From Petrolisthes cinctipes (Eukaryota > Arthropoda > Malacostraca > Decapoda > Porcellanidae), in the NCBI GenBank assembly GCA_033782935.1, contig JAWQEG010000491.1, positions 248,001 through 312,000 on the forward strand: a DNA stretch of 64,000 bases, read 5' to 3'. Within the stretch, counting starts at the first letter, position 1. Every line of letters starts with the position of its first letter. The translations under genes were made by a program, and so were the position numbers. Positions 9,968 through 20,407 of the stretch are shown here, in pieces. The notes under the pieces were generated by a model, which was given only the letters and a program-made list of their open reading frames with translations, had not been told where the DNA came from and made no database searches.

Positions 9968-10062
9968 GACTGAGTCACTTGGTAGACCATTCACTGCAGT
10001 ACTTTCACAATAATGAAACTCTTTATGATAAGCCTGTGTACAAATTCCTATGGCCAATTGTA
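9968..10062. repeat. Diverged single copy of the 4.4-kb repeat unit
   Basis: Shares cacttggtagaccattcac, gcagtactttcacaataatg and the following order with the unit at 4423-4510. No CA tract here. Confidence 0.7.
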
Positions 10063-10720
10063 CATAATGAAGCACACCTCAATCACTGGCAATACTTTCC
10101 CATCAAGTAATCTTAATGCATCAACCAAATATCAATCTCAAATAAATTTGTATACTGTGCAATCAGCAGCAAAATTTCCTGTAATACTGTACCTATACAA
10201 TGACTATCACAGTTTGACTAATAGTTGTAGTAATGTTGTTGTGTATTTGAATTGTAGTAAATTGATATATTTGATATATTTTAAACATTAAAGGGGGTAT
10301 TACACTAGCAAGGTACAAGGTTTTCATTGGACTGTCAATGAGGAATAGTGGTGGCATTTGTGGCACAAAGATGGAATGCATTTCTAGCCAAGACAGTTCT
10401 GCCTCTGCAGAAAAGTCAATAAATAATATACTAATATCAATTACTTCAATATAAAAAGGTGGATTAATATCGGAAAATATTTTTGAGGGAAAAAAAAATC
10501 ACAAAGTATATAATAGAATGTTGATATTTAACTCAATTTACATGCCGACTCCCGAGTAGCTAGTACAAGGATGTGTTGTTGTCATTGTATGTAAACATGG
10601 ACAACAAATCAACCCTATGGTGGTCTTTCCACTCCTCTTCTTTTAAAATAATAGTTACAAGGGCCAATGCAGCCATAACCTTGTCATCATCAACCACAAG
10701 ATCCATGTTTAAATTTGTCA
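10063..10720. other. Unassigned AT-rich region
   Basis: Only short ORFs. No gene or element recognised. Confidence 0.5.
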
Positions 10721-10728
10721 ATATATGT

Positions 10729-11008
10729 ACAGCCACAATCAAATATCCATCAACACTTTCCCTCCATCGTACAAATAAATCAGTATCATATCAAAATATA
10801 ATCATACAACACCTTATGTCAACTCAACCCCCTCAATTATTATTATGAGGTGCTGCAAAATCATACACGTGTTGTTCTTTATTACAAAGATTATTATTAT
10901 TATTATTATGAGGTGCTGCAAAATCATACACTTGTTGTTCTTTATTACCAAGATATTTACTACGATGGAAGGAAAGTGTGGGTGGGTGGACATTTGATTG
11001 TGACTGTA
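10729..11008. mobile_element. Foldback MITE, TACAGCC family (copy 4)
   Basis: Left end tacagccacaatcaaatatcc; right end catttgattgtgactgtac. The interior order is the same as copy 2, including gtcaactcaaccccctcaat and an ATT tract. The right TIR has a few substitutions and a 4-bp gtgg insertion. Confidence 0.85.
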
Positions 11009-11485
11009 CCTTGTTCCGCCAGTCTTATGAAAACCTTGTAATGCGATGCTAGAGTCATATAGCTGACATAAGATGACATTATATTATTACAGTATAGAAA
11101 ATTCAGTGGCAGATAAATTTTGAAGCGACTAACTAGAGCAGATGCTTTTAATTGGACTTACTGAAAGAAAGACACCAACAACTACTTATAACACAAGCGT
11201 TGAACAGGATAAATGGAACCTAAATTATGAAAATGATAAAATATGGGACTTGAACTTCATAAATTCATGTTAAGTTATATATATAGTACAAAGAAAATGA
11301 TGGACAATTGAGGAAATGTTCAGTAACTACAAAATTAAGATGATTTTGGGGTAAATTTACAGAAGAACTGTGTTGTATATTTTAGTATCATATTTAGTAT
11401 CATTTGGACCATTCTAACACACTTTTCATCTATGGTGTTTCTCTCGGAGATATGGACCGTTTTACAAACATAATTTGGAAATTAG
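11009..11485. other. Unassigned AT-rich region
   Basis: No ORF or repeat structure seen. Confidence 0.5.
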
Positions 11486-11487
11486 GC

Positions 11488-11700
11488 TGACCTTACCTGA
11501 CCTGACCTAACCTAACCTAGACCACAGCAGACTACCGGGACCTAACCTGGACAAACTATCGGGACCTAACCTGGGCAAACTACCGGGACCTAACCTGGAC
11601 AAACTACCGGGACCTAACCTGGACAAACTACCGGGAAATAACCGTGGTAAAGTACAGAAAACGACCGGGGCAAAATACAGGGACCTAGCCGGATATGGCA
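11488..11700. repeat. 24-bp minisatellite with CCTAACC core
   Basis: It starts as degenerate ccttacctgacctgacctaac and becomes a roughly 24-bp unit, caaactaccgggacctaacc, in about six copies. The CCTAACC core recalls the arthropod telomere unit (TTAGG)n but the arrays are interstitial. Similar units occur at 15195-15300, 15362-15440 and 22190-22400. Confidence 0.85.
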
Positions 11701-11819
11701 ACACTGCTACAAAATGGTAATTCTTTCAATAAATACCGATTTTGGTGTGTAAACTAACAATAAAAACAAAATGTGAAAATAAAGTCAGAGTAAGTGACGG
11801 ACACACAAACTGGTTTGAG

Positions 11820-12235
11820 ATTAATAAGGGTCCATTCCCCACAGTGGTTGGTATTGGTTTGTAAGCTTCCCAACCAACCACACGTGTAAGGCTTCATTAT
11901 TTTAGGGTCCATTCCACAGTGGTATTGGTTTGTAAGCTTCCCAACCAACCACACGTGTAAGGCTTCATTATTTTAGGGTCCATTCCACAGTGGTTGGTAT
12001 TGGTTTGTAAGCTTCCCAACCAACCACACGTGTAAGGCTTCATTATTTTAGGGTTGATTCCACAGTGGTTGGTATTGGTTTGTAAGCATGCAAACAAAAG
12101 AATGTTAGCCGTGTAAATGACTTCTGGGTGGTTGGGAAGCTTACAAACCAATACCACTGTGGAATCAACCCTAAAATAATGAAGCCTTACAAGTGTGGTT
12201 ACTTGGGAAGCTTACAAACCAATACCACTAATAAA
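11820..12235. repeat. About 84-bp tandem repeat ending in an inverted copy
   Basis: Four direct copies of a unit containing aaccaaccacacgtgtaagg and ggtattggtttgtaagct (11828-12090) are followed, after about 35 bp, by one or two inverted copies (12125-12230, gcttacaaaccaataccact). The arrangement can fold back on itself. Confidence 0.85.
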
Positions 12236-12775
12236 TTCGTCTGCTAACTCACCATGTTTACAAAAGGAAGATAAGCAGTGTTGCCAGACCTGCTTGTCAG
12301 TGCTTCATGAAATTTCCCCAACTTTAAATATCAGAATTTCCCTTTTTTTTCCTCAATAATTCCCAGCTGTTTACTCTTGAACATTGACTGGTACAAATTT
12401 CCCTAGTGTTTACTCTTGAAAAAAAAAAATATTTATAATTTCCCCGTGTGAACTTCCAAATTCCATATAACAGAAATGTTCCTGTTTACTCTTGGAAAAA
12501 TCTTTATATAATTTCCCTGTGTGGATGTCAAAATTCCCTAAAACAGAGAAATTTTCCTGCACCTGGCAACACTGCTCTACCACCACAACCTATATTATTA
12601 TTGATATATAGATGATATGAACATTTACTTTACATAATTGTAATAAACAAAATAACATCAATTTATACAACACAAATGTTCTTCAATACCGCGATGGTGG
12701 TGTGGATTTCTCACTATAAATTATTGATATCAATAATGTAAAATTCACCACTTTGGGCTATAAATTTCTTGGCAA
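12236..12775. other. Unassigned AT-rich region
   Basis: Imperfect direct repeats of a segment with ctgtttactcttg and aatttccc (12350-12560). Otherwise no gene or RNA recognised. Confidence 0.5.
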
Positions 12776-12779
12776 CACA

Positions 12780-13612
12780 GGGGACTAAATGGGGAGAAAT
12801 TAATACACGGGACCAAATGGGAAGAAACTAATACAGGGGACTAATTGGGGAGAAATTAATACAGGGGACTAATTGGGGAGAAATTAATACAGGGGACTAA
12901 ATGGGGAAATTAATACAGGGGACTAAATGGGAAGAAATTAATACAAGGGACTAATTGGGGAGAAATTAATACAGGGGACTAAATGGGGAAAATAATACAG
13001 GGGACTAAATGGGAAGAAATTAATACAAGGGACTAATTGGGGAGAAATTAATACAAGGGACTAAATGGGGAAATTAATACAGGGGACTAAATGGGGAGAA
13101 ATTAATACAGGGGACTAAATGGGGAAATTAATACAGGGGACTAAATGGGGAGAAATTAATACACGGGACCAAATGGGAAGAAATTAATACAGGGGACTAA
13201 TTGGGGAGAAATTAATACAGGGGACTAATTGGGGAGAAATTAATACAGGGGACTAAATGGGGAAATTAATACAGGGGACTAAATGGAAAGAAATTAATAC
13301 AAGGGACTAATTGGGGAGAAATTAATACAGGGGACTAAATGGGGAAATTAATACAGGGGACTAAATGGGGAGAAATTAATACAGGGGACTAAATGGGGAA
13401 ATTAATACAGGGGACTAAATGGGGAAATTAATACAGGGGACTAAATGGGGAGAAATTAATACAGGGGACTAAATGGGGAAATTAATACAGGGGACTAAAT
13501 GGGGAAATTAATACAGGGGACTAAATGGGGAGAAATTAATACAGGGGACTAAATGGGGAGAAATTAATACAGGGGACTAAATGGGGAAATTAATACAGGG
13601 GACTAAATGGGG
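12780..13612. repeat. 26/28-bp satellite with higher-order pattern
   Basis: About 30 units alternate between a 28-bp form (ggggagaaattaatacag ending) and a 26-bp form lacking GA (ggggaaattaatacag), with a third variant aattgggg. The order of variants repeats in blocks (compare 12790-13010 with 13140-13350), so larger segments were duplicated. Confidence 0.95.
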
Positions 13613-13765
13613 ACTGAGGTGATCGTGGTGGTGGTCGTGTGGAGGAGTATATAGCTTGTTGGACTGTAGTAATTAATTAATAAGTGGGTGTAGAGTAGCG
13701 TAGATACCTTAGTACATAATAGTGTGGTGTAACTGGCATGGGTTGGCACGTAACACAGGTTGTAG

Positions 13766-13855
13766 CAAGGATGATAGACAGTAAGGATAGTTCACTGAGC
13801 ACTTGTTTTACCCACAATGCACCGCGCCATACAGCCGTGACGTCAATGGAGACCC
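13766..13855. promoter_or_regulatory. Promoter-like segment upstream of the THAP gene; left inverted copy
   Basis: Three blocks in order: CAAGGATGATAGACAGTAAG continuing to GATAGTTCA, GCCGTGACGTCA with a perfect CRE palindrome (TGACGTCA), and TGGAGACCC. All three recur in the same order, inverted, at 21901-22014. It lies about 80 bp upstream of the THAP ATG, so it may be the core promoter; CRE function is inference. Confidence 0.5.
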
Positions 13856-13934
13856 AAACACGGACGCACAGAGGAGTTTTGCCTTGGCTTTGCTTGTATC
13901 TCAGTGACTCCAGCTGTTTTTCTCTTTAAGAACA

Positions 13935-14237
13935 ATGACAAGGTGTGCTGTTTACGGGTGCAATAGCAATAACAGGAGCAAGAAACAAGAAAAGTGTCAT
14001 TTTTATCGATTTCCAAAGACAAAATCAGTGTTAAAACAGTGGAATAATTCGTGCTATCGGGCAGATAAACTAAACCCAGAGACTGCCAGAGTTGCTCCCG
14101 TCATTTTAAGGCAGCAGATTACAAACAGAATTACAGCATCAAGAGGAAGGTCCTGAACAAGTCTCCACAGGCAACAAGATCACTGAAGGCTGATGCTGTA
14201 CCTTCGCTGTTTCTCCCAAAACAGGAGGAGGATTCAG
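13935..14237 (+). pseudogene. THAP-domain protein, first coding exon, with one-base lesion
   Basis: ATG then TRCAVYGCNSNNRSKK, matching the N-terminal Cys-x4-Cys of a THAP zinc finger, then HFYRFPK, a conserved Trp (LKQWN) and LNPETARV. At about 14095 the frame breaks: one missing T would turn GTTGCTCCC into Val-Cys-Ser. In the +1 frame the expected third Cys and final His appear (CSRHF), followed by KAADYK and AVPSLFLP, equivalent to the AVPTxF box that ends THAP domains. The exon ends GATTCAG|GTAGGC. THAP domains bind DNA; here the loss of frame would delete half of the zinc ligands. A sequencing or assembly error is an equally good explanation. Confidence 0.75.
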
Positions 14238-14721
14238 GTAGGCAATATGGACTCTTATCTGTTACTGCCAATACTTTCGGTATAATACTTATTGTGCAAA
14301 ACTTACTAAATATCATCTTTCAATTGCAATTAGTAGGAGCCGACAAATATTTCTTGATGGTGCTTGTTAACAGGTTAAAATAAGTCTTGGCCAATTCCAT
14401 TGTGCATAGATATGGGCTGCCCATAATCTTTATTGAAAGTAAGGTTTATATGAGCCATACTATTGAAATGTGACAAGATAGGCCAATTTTATGAAAGTTT
14501 TATAGGTTATTTGGTTTTATTGTGTAGGGTTGGTTTATACTAACGTTAGGTGGCAGGTAGATTGGGACCATTTCTTAATATTTTCAGTTTTTATAAATGA
14601 CTAGTTTGGTAGGGAGGTGGGAAACATAACCATACCAAAAGAGCAGAAAGGTTTTCCATCTTGATCATACAAATAAATTGCACCACCAGATTGTCTGATT
14701 TAATTATTTTCCTTTTTGCAG
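14238..14721 (+). other. Intron 1 of the THAP gene
   Basis: GTAGGC donor and a TTTTTGCAG acceptor; phase 1 at both ends. AT-rich, nothing else recognised. Confidence 0.55.
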
Positions 14722-14799
14722 AAAGTGCAAAACACCGTGGGCGCAGAGCTGAGGAAAAACAGAGGCGCCAGCTTTTGCAAGATTTGCTCAGTGTTTCTG
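14722..14799 (+). CDS. THAP gene, exon 2 (basic, coiled)
   Basis: A phase-compatible exon: G from exon 1 plus AA gives Glu, then SAKHRGRRAEEKQRRQLLQ and DLLSVSG, ending TCTG|GTAGG. Highly basic with a short predicted helix. I see no independent domain. Support is the acceptor, the donor and the open frame. Confidence 0.5.
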
Positions 14800-14941
14800 G
14801 TAGGAAGAATTTTATGACTTTTTAAAATTGATTTTTATTAAAATTTTTACTGTCTTGCTGAAATATAACATTTCAATCAGTGAGTTACATATGGTATATA
14901 GGGTATATTATATATTCCTTTAGTTGAAAATATATATACAG

Positions 14942-15000
14942 TACAGTGAATATTTTCTGCATTCTCTGCAAGACAAGTTCTCTTTCACTCAACAGACATC
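14942..15000 (+). pseudogene. Truncated first copy of the triplicated exon
   Basis: Starts after tatatacag and reads YSEYFLHSLQDKFSFTQQ, then breaks off at about 14996, where the upstream flanking sequence (cagtgagttacatatgg) begins again. It is the shortest member of a tandem exon cassette. Confidence 0.6.
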
Positions 15001-15060
15001 AGTGAGTTACATATGGTATATAGGGTATTATTATTATATATTCCTTTAGTTGAAAATATA

Positions 15061-15597
15061 GGTAAATTTACTGTTTCGGACAGAATAGGATTCTTTGGAC
15101 AATAATATATTTTACTAGTGTTTTTTTATGGGTTTTCAACGATTTTGATATTCATTTCCGTCGCATTTTTTTTTTTTTTTTTTAGCCAAACCTAACTTAT
15201 CCTAACCTAATCTGGACCGCAGCACACTACCGGGACCTAACCGGGGCAGACTACTGGGACCTAACCAGGGCAGGCTACCGGGATCTAACCAGGGCAGATT
15301 ACTGGGAAAATAGAAATAGCCGACATGGATGGATGTAGAGCACAGTTTACACTTGAAATCTAATCCCGGTAGACTGCCCTGGTAAGGTCCCGGTAGTCTG
15401 CCCTGGTTAGGTCCCGGTAGTCTGCCCCAGTTAGGCCCTGGAAGTGTGCCGCGGTCCAGATTAGGTTTGGCTAAAAAAAAAAAGAAAAAAATTGCGACGG
15501 AAATTAATTTAAAAATTGTAGAAAACACATAAAAAAACACTAGTAAAATATATTATTGTCCAAAGAATCCTATTCTGTCCAAAACAGTAAATTTACC
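15061..15597. mobile_element. 537-bp foldback element inserted in the exon cassette
   Basis: The terminal inverted repeat is well over 100 bp: it starts GGTAAATTTACTG and ends CAGTAAATTTACC, and both arms carry a polyT/polyA tract and CCTAACC-core minisatellite units. The sequence flanking both ends resembles a duplicated 8-bp AAAATATA (right copy with substitutions). The interior has no ORF. It separates the upstream flank of the second exon copy from that exon. Confidence 0.85.
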
Positions 15598-15605
15598 AAA
15601 ATGGA

Positions 15606-15744
15606 TATACAGTACAGTGAATGTTTTCTGTATTCTCTTCAAGACGAGTTTTCTTTCACTCAACAGACACATCATAAGAAGATTCAGCCCCTATTGAAAC
15701 TGCAGTTGCTGGAGGAACTCAAGAACATGAACTTTATTGTTCCG
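15606..15744 (+). CDS. Triplicated exon, copy 2 (BESS-like helix?)
   Basis: Reads YSECFLYSLQDEFSFTQQ, HHKKIQPLLKLQLLEEL and KNMNFIVP, ending TTCCG|GTAAGA. An upstream in-frame ATG at 15601 exists but an acceptor (gatatacag) fits better. The FLxSL...KKIQ..L pattern loosely recalls a BESS motif, a protein-interaction helix in insect regulators; this is weak. Phase relative to exon 2 is not clean, so exon borders are uncertain. Confidence 0.45.
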
Positions 15745-15891
15745 GTAAGAGAAATGCTGATTCATTAGTATCTTTCTTCATTTATAATTCTTCTCTAATT
15801 GTTTCATATTTTTAATTTACTAGTTATAAATGAGGTACATATGGTATATAGGGTCTATTATATATTCCTTTAGTTGAAAATATATATACAG

Positions 15892-16023
15892 TACAGTGAA
15901 TATTTTCTGTATCCTATTCAAGACAAGTTCTCTTTCACTCAACAGACACATCATAAGAAGATTCAGCCCCTATTGAAACTGCTGTTGCTTGAGGAACTCA
16001 ACCACCTGAACTTTATTGTTCCG
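15892..16023 (+). CDS. Triplicated exon, copy 3
   Basis: Reads YSEYFLYPIQDKFSFTQQ, HHKKIQPLLKLLLLEEL and NHLNFIVP, with the same acceptor context (atatatacag) and donor (GTAAGAG) as copy 2 and about 250 bp of shared flanking intron. About 85% identical to copy 2 at protein level, so the duplication is not recent. Mutually exclusive use of copies 2 and 3 is possible but unproven. Confidence 0.45.
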
Positions 16024-16099
16024 GTAAGAGAAATGCTGATTCATTATTATCTTTCTTCATTTATAAATTCTACTCTAATTGTGTCATATTTTTAATTTA

Positions 16100-16583
16100 C
16101 TAGTTATTTGAATTGCATTTAATCTAACTCTAGAATCATGAATTATACTGATCTGTCATAAATTATATGTATAATTATTTATATACATATATTTATCTAT
16201 GATATTTCTTGATGGAGTATTTTACATTGCCCAGATTGCGGCATTGTCACTTCGGATTCCTCCGAGCAAGCCTTCATGCTGACTTCCTTCCCAACTCACC
16301 ACCTTCGCCAAGATGTTTTGAAACCTTAGAAACCTTTGCTTAAGATATTGGGATAGGTGGCTCAGGGGTTTTAGTTTTATGGCATAACAACTCTAGCATG
16401 TACAGTTGGCCTGATGAATTCTTATACACCACTGTGACATCAAGGGTTCGTAACAACTAGAAAATTTAGTTAATTTCCTAACACCAAGCTTATCTAGTAA
16501 TGTTATTTGGTTGATACTTAAATCAGTCAACAACATTAGAGAAAATTATCAAGGGTAGTACAGTATTTGGGAGCACTTACACA
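16100..16583. other. Unassigned region before the giant foldback
   Basis: No gene seen. A putative intron of the THAP gene if it continues downstream. Confidence 0.4.
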
Positions 16584-16719
16584 AGTACAGCTCCGGACAG
16601 ATCAATGGTCCACACCCCATCCATCAGCGATTTGGTTTGGGCCTTGTCGGATCTGGTAACAGTTGCAGGTGGAGGGAGGGGGGATGTTAGTGAGAGACGA
16701 GGAGAGAAATGTGGGCGGA

Positions 16720-16727
16720 GCTATATA
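16720..16727 (+). promoter_or_regulatory. TATA-like box inside the foldback arm
   Basis: ctatataag in both arms (inverted near 19250), followed about 20 bp later by an Inr-like gatcagg. It could drive transcription of a hairpin RNA, but position is the only support. Confidence 0.25.
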
Positions 16728-16821
16728 AGAGGGTAACGAATGATCAGGTAGAGAGACGTGTGTCAGGAGGAATGAATGAAGCATACACTGTGAACGGTAT
16801 CGAATCACCAACAGTTTAAAG

Positions 16822-17247
16822 CAGGGTTCTTCAATCTTTTTCAGTCATGACCCAGTTTTTACTAAGTCATCATTCTCGCGACCCATACAGAAAGATATTT
16901 TACAAATGATCAGAATTATCAACCTAAGACAATACAAGGCCAGACGCTGAAACATATTTATGATTAAAAGGCATTCTAACCAGAATTATAAACACAGCCT
17001 CACCTACCCTCCCTCTGTCTCTCACACACTCATTCAAGAAGGCTAATATTTGTGCAATGATTTTCTTTTATTTATAATTAAATATATGAATATTCGATTA
17101 TAAAAATATGTTAGGTGGATTCATGTATGAACTTCATATTTATTTTATTGTCACGAATATTATTATTCTATTTTATTCATGTATTTATTTTTGTGAGCCT
17201 GCGACGCAGTTTGGAGGAATTCGGGACCCGTAATTTGAAGAACCCTG
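16822..17247. mobile_element. hAT-type MITE, left arm copy
   Basis: Ends CAGGGTTCTTCAATC ... GAAGAACCCTG with internal cgacccat and gggacccg blocks typical of hAT-type MITEs (cagngnttct...gacccn). An 8-bp TSD, GTTTAAAG/GTTTAATG, flanks it (16814-16821 and 17248-17255). Confidence 0.85.
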
Positions 17248-17529
17248 GTTTAATGAAGCGCATACTGCATTAACGTAAGTGGATATAGAAGAGAAGAAAT
17301 GTGATGATTTGAGGCGAGGGTAAGGGGGAAGAGGGTAAGAAAAATGAAGGTGATTAGTTGAAAAGTAATAAACAAATATAATTAGAATATCTGTTACATT
17401 ATGTCCTTTAAATAAAGGCACTGTCTTTTGTTCACCATCGTAGTGGGATAGACTACTGAATATATATTATCCTTTGGATATTAGACAGCTATCCCTGTAT
17501 TCCTTTTATCCCTCGTGCTTACCCAGTAG

Positions 17530-17722
17530 GGGAGTATTGCCTGTAATGATGTGGGCAATACTTTAAGGGTTTGGGCGCCCCTTCGGCCCCAGCCACTAGC
17601 TTACATTTCTTCAACTGTCCCTCCTATCTTCCTATTTCCTTCTTGCTTGCTGTCACACCTCTCTATCACCTTTTCCTGGTGTTATTTGACCTCGCTGTTG
17701 CGCCACCTAATATCAATCAAAT
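17530..17722 (-). repeat. LINE-tail/SINE-type repeat (copy 2, inner left arm)
   Basis: Reverse-oriented relative to 8187-8412: caggcaatac equivalent at about 17540 and ctcgctgttgcgccacc at 17690-17710. It forms the innermost part of the left foldback arm. Confidence 0.7.
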
Positions 17723-18249
17723 CCCTCGAGCTTGTAGTCCACCCTATTTATCACCTTCTCCCAAGCCCAGCTGCTTTTTTTTTTTTTTTTTTTTTTTTTT
17801 TATTGTGCAGAAGACCGTTTAATTTTCTAACTTTTTTAATAATCATATTTGTCAACAAATTCATTAAGCTATTTACCAGGATTTTTTCTTCTAAACATGC
17901 ATTTCCTTAAAAATAATCAATGTTAAACTTGAATAGGCGCCGCTATATGGCGTTTTCAATAAACTTGGTCTAATTTTATGCATAGGCTATAGATATTACA
18001 GTATCTCTCTAGTATTAGGCAACCTTACACATCCTCCCTACTGTCTTATCCCTCTCTCGCTTGACCTTCCCTCCTTTCTTACCGTTTATTTTTTCTTTCT
18101 CATATTTTTAACCTTCTCATTCGTTCTTAAAAAGTTTTAATGACATAGGCCTTTCTCCCTTATCACTTATAGTCCAATTATATGATTCGAAAAACTGCGG
18201 CTGAAATTATGTTGTTGATTGCATTTTGGTTCTCAATATGTAGAGGTTG
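17723..18249. other. Loop of the giant foldback
   Basis: AT-rich, with a T tract of about 26 (17776-17801). No ORF or RNA gene seen. Confidence 0.5.
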
Positions 18250-18450
18250 ATTAATTGATTGATATTAGGCGTCGCAACAGCGAGGTCATATAGCGCCAGG
18301 AAAAGGTGATAGAGTGGTGTGACAGCAAGCAAGAAGGAAATAGGAAGATAGGAGGGACAGTTGAAGAAATGTAAGCTAGTGGCTAGGGCCGAAAGGGCGC
18401 CAAAACCCTTAAAGTATTGCCCACATCATTACAGGCAATACTCCCCTACG
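18250..18450 (+). repeat. LINE-tail/SINE-type repeat (copy 3, inner right arm)
   Basis: ttgattgatattaggcgtcg, aacagcgaggtcatatagcg and the rest, as at 8187-8412. It pairs with copy 2. Confidence 0.7.
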
Positions 18451-18726
18451 GGGCAAGCACGAGGGATAAAAGGAATATAGGGATAGCTGTCTAATATCCA
18501 AAGGATAATATTCAGTAGTCTATCCCACTACGATGGTAAACAAAAGATAGTGCCTTTATTTAAAGGATATAATGTAACAGATATTCTAATTATATTTGTT
18601 TGTTATAACTTTTCAACTAATCACCTTCATTTTTCTTACCCTCTTCCCCCTCACCCTCGCCTCAAATCATCATATTTCTTCTCTTCTATATCCACTTACG
18701 TTAATGCAGTATGCACTTCTTTAAAC

Positions 18727-19155
18727 CAGGGTTCTTCAAATTACGGGTCCCGAATTCCTCCAAACTGCGTCGCAGGCTCACAATAATAAATACATGAATA
18801 AAATAGAATAATAATATTTGTGACAATAAAATAAATATGAAGTTCATACATGAATCCACCTAACATATTTTTATAATCGAATATTCATATATTTAATTAT
18901 AAATAAAAGAAAATCATTGCACAAATATTAGCCTTCTTGAATGAGTGTGTGAGAGACAGAGGGAGGGTAGGTGAGGCTGTGTTTATAATTCTGGTTAGAA
19001 TGCCTTTTAATCATAAATATTAAGTTTCAGCGTCTGGCCTTGTATTTTCTTAGGTTGATAATTCTGATAATTTGTAAAATATCTTTCTGTATGGGTCGAA
19101 AGAATGATGTCATAGTAAAAACTGGGTCACGACTGAAAAAGATTGAAGAACCCTG
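18727..19155. mobile_element. hAT-type MITE, right arm copy
   Basis: Inverted partner of 16822-17247, here with a perfect 8-bp TSD CTTTAAAC at 18719-18726 and 19156-19163. Confidence 0.85.
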
Positions 19156-19391
19156 CTTTAAACTGTTGGTGATTCGATACCGTTCACAGTGTATGCTTCA
19201 TTCATTCCTTCTGACACACGTCTCTCTACCTGATCATTCGTTACCCTCTTATATAGAGCTCCTCCCACATTTCTCTCCTCTCCCACTAACATCCCCCCCT
19301 CCCTCCACCTGCAACTGTTACCAGATCAGATGAGGCCCAAACCAAGTCGCTGGTGGAAGAAGTGTGGACCCTTGATCTGTCCGGAGCTGTA

Positions 19392-19828
19392 CATTGGGGT
19401 GTAGAATAGGTTGATCTTGTCCTACAAACTTGTTAGAAATTCTAAAGTACAGTACAGTACTGTAGACAGTAGTGATAGACTAAGGACTAGTCACTGAGAA
19501 ATAAGTTTAAGACTTGGAGTAGTACTGTATGTATTTGCCATACATGCCCATCCCACCTCAATGTATCACATTTCACCTTCCCAACCATCCCACACACAAT
19601 CCCAATTGCCTTCTTACTCATGCTGCAGTCCCAATTGCCTTCTTACTCATGCTACACCTCTCATTACTTTCTCCATCCCACCTGGTATTGGGAAGGGAAA
19701 GTTAACATTATAGTAGTGTATATTATACAGTATACTGTACTGTATTTGCCAAGAAATAGTCACTAAGGATAGCTTTACAGGATGCTTTTTCTCTAGGCCT
19801 TTGTGTTAAGTAACCTTTCACTTTACAG
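19392..19828. other. Unassigned region ending in a splice acceptor
   Basis: Contains a short direct repeat (cccaattgccttcttactca at about 19599 and 19629) and a run of CAGTA motifs. The last 20 bp (aacctttcactttacag) are a good 3' splice site. Confidence 0.45.
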
Positions 19829-20407
19829 AATTGGCACCTGACTCTTATGAAGCTCCTACCCAAACCTCTGCTGTTGGAGAGACTCTATTAACACCAAGAG
19901 TTAGAAACAACTAAAGAAGGTAGCTCTGCTTCATCAGGTGGACATAATCTGGCAGTTTGTTGGTCCTGTTGTGGTTTCCTACATTCTGGGAATAATAATG
20001 TGTATGCCCTACAACAGCAGCTGTCTGAGGTGTCTCTAAAATTGGAGAAAGTAACAAAAATTAAAAGACAGTTAGAACTAAATTTAGAGGAATTACGAGC
20101 AAAGGAAGGAAGTTTAGAACAAAGATTAATGGAGCTTGTTGGAGAAAATGGTGACATCAAAAAGAAATTGTTAAAACAATCCTTAGACAATGATATTCTG
20201 CTTAAGGAAAATACAGAGTACAAAAATTTGGTATCAGAGTACAACCTTGAAAAAGCAAAACAAACTTATGCCAATAAACCTATTATCCCACCATCTATGA
20301 CTATATGTATCCTCACGGCCTTGTTATGCTTCTGTTTTGTTCTATGTGCTAGTTCCCTCTTTATTAGTCTGTTTCCTTATACCATCTGTGTAGTAAATGT
20401 GTTCTGA
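19829..20407 (+). pseudogene. Terminal exon: coiled-coil protein with C-terminal membrane anchor
   Basis: After the acceptor at 19828 one frame reads LAPDSYEAPTQTSAVGETLL up to RNN and a TAA at about 19912. Shifting frame there gives KEGSSASSGGHNLAVCW and then a coiled coil (LSEVSLKLEKVTKIKRQLEL and on for about 80 residues). The C-terminus is a single hydrophobic segment (ICILTALLCFCFVLCASSLF), so the protein would be tail-anchored. No family recognised. The one frameshift makes it a pseudogene, or marks a sequencing error. It could be the last exon of the THAP gene to its left or a separate gene. Confidence 0.45.

Larger units (their letters stand above)
16586..19391. mobile_element. 2.8-kb giant foldback element with TA-CAG ends
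   Basis: Left end TACAGCTCCGGACAGATCAA and right end its reverse complement. The arms (16586 to about 17722 and 18250 to 19391) are about 1.15 kb each and pair almost end to end with scattered differences; the spacer is about 0.5 kb with a T26 run. Each arm contains a hAT-type MITE and a LINE-tail repeat, so both existed before the inverted duplication. An A-box/B-box was not seen and there is no transposase ORF. The TA flank and CAG start match the smaller foldback families in this window. Confidence 0.85.
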
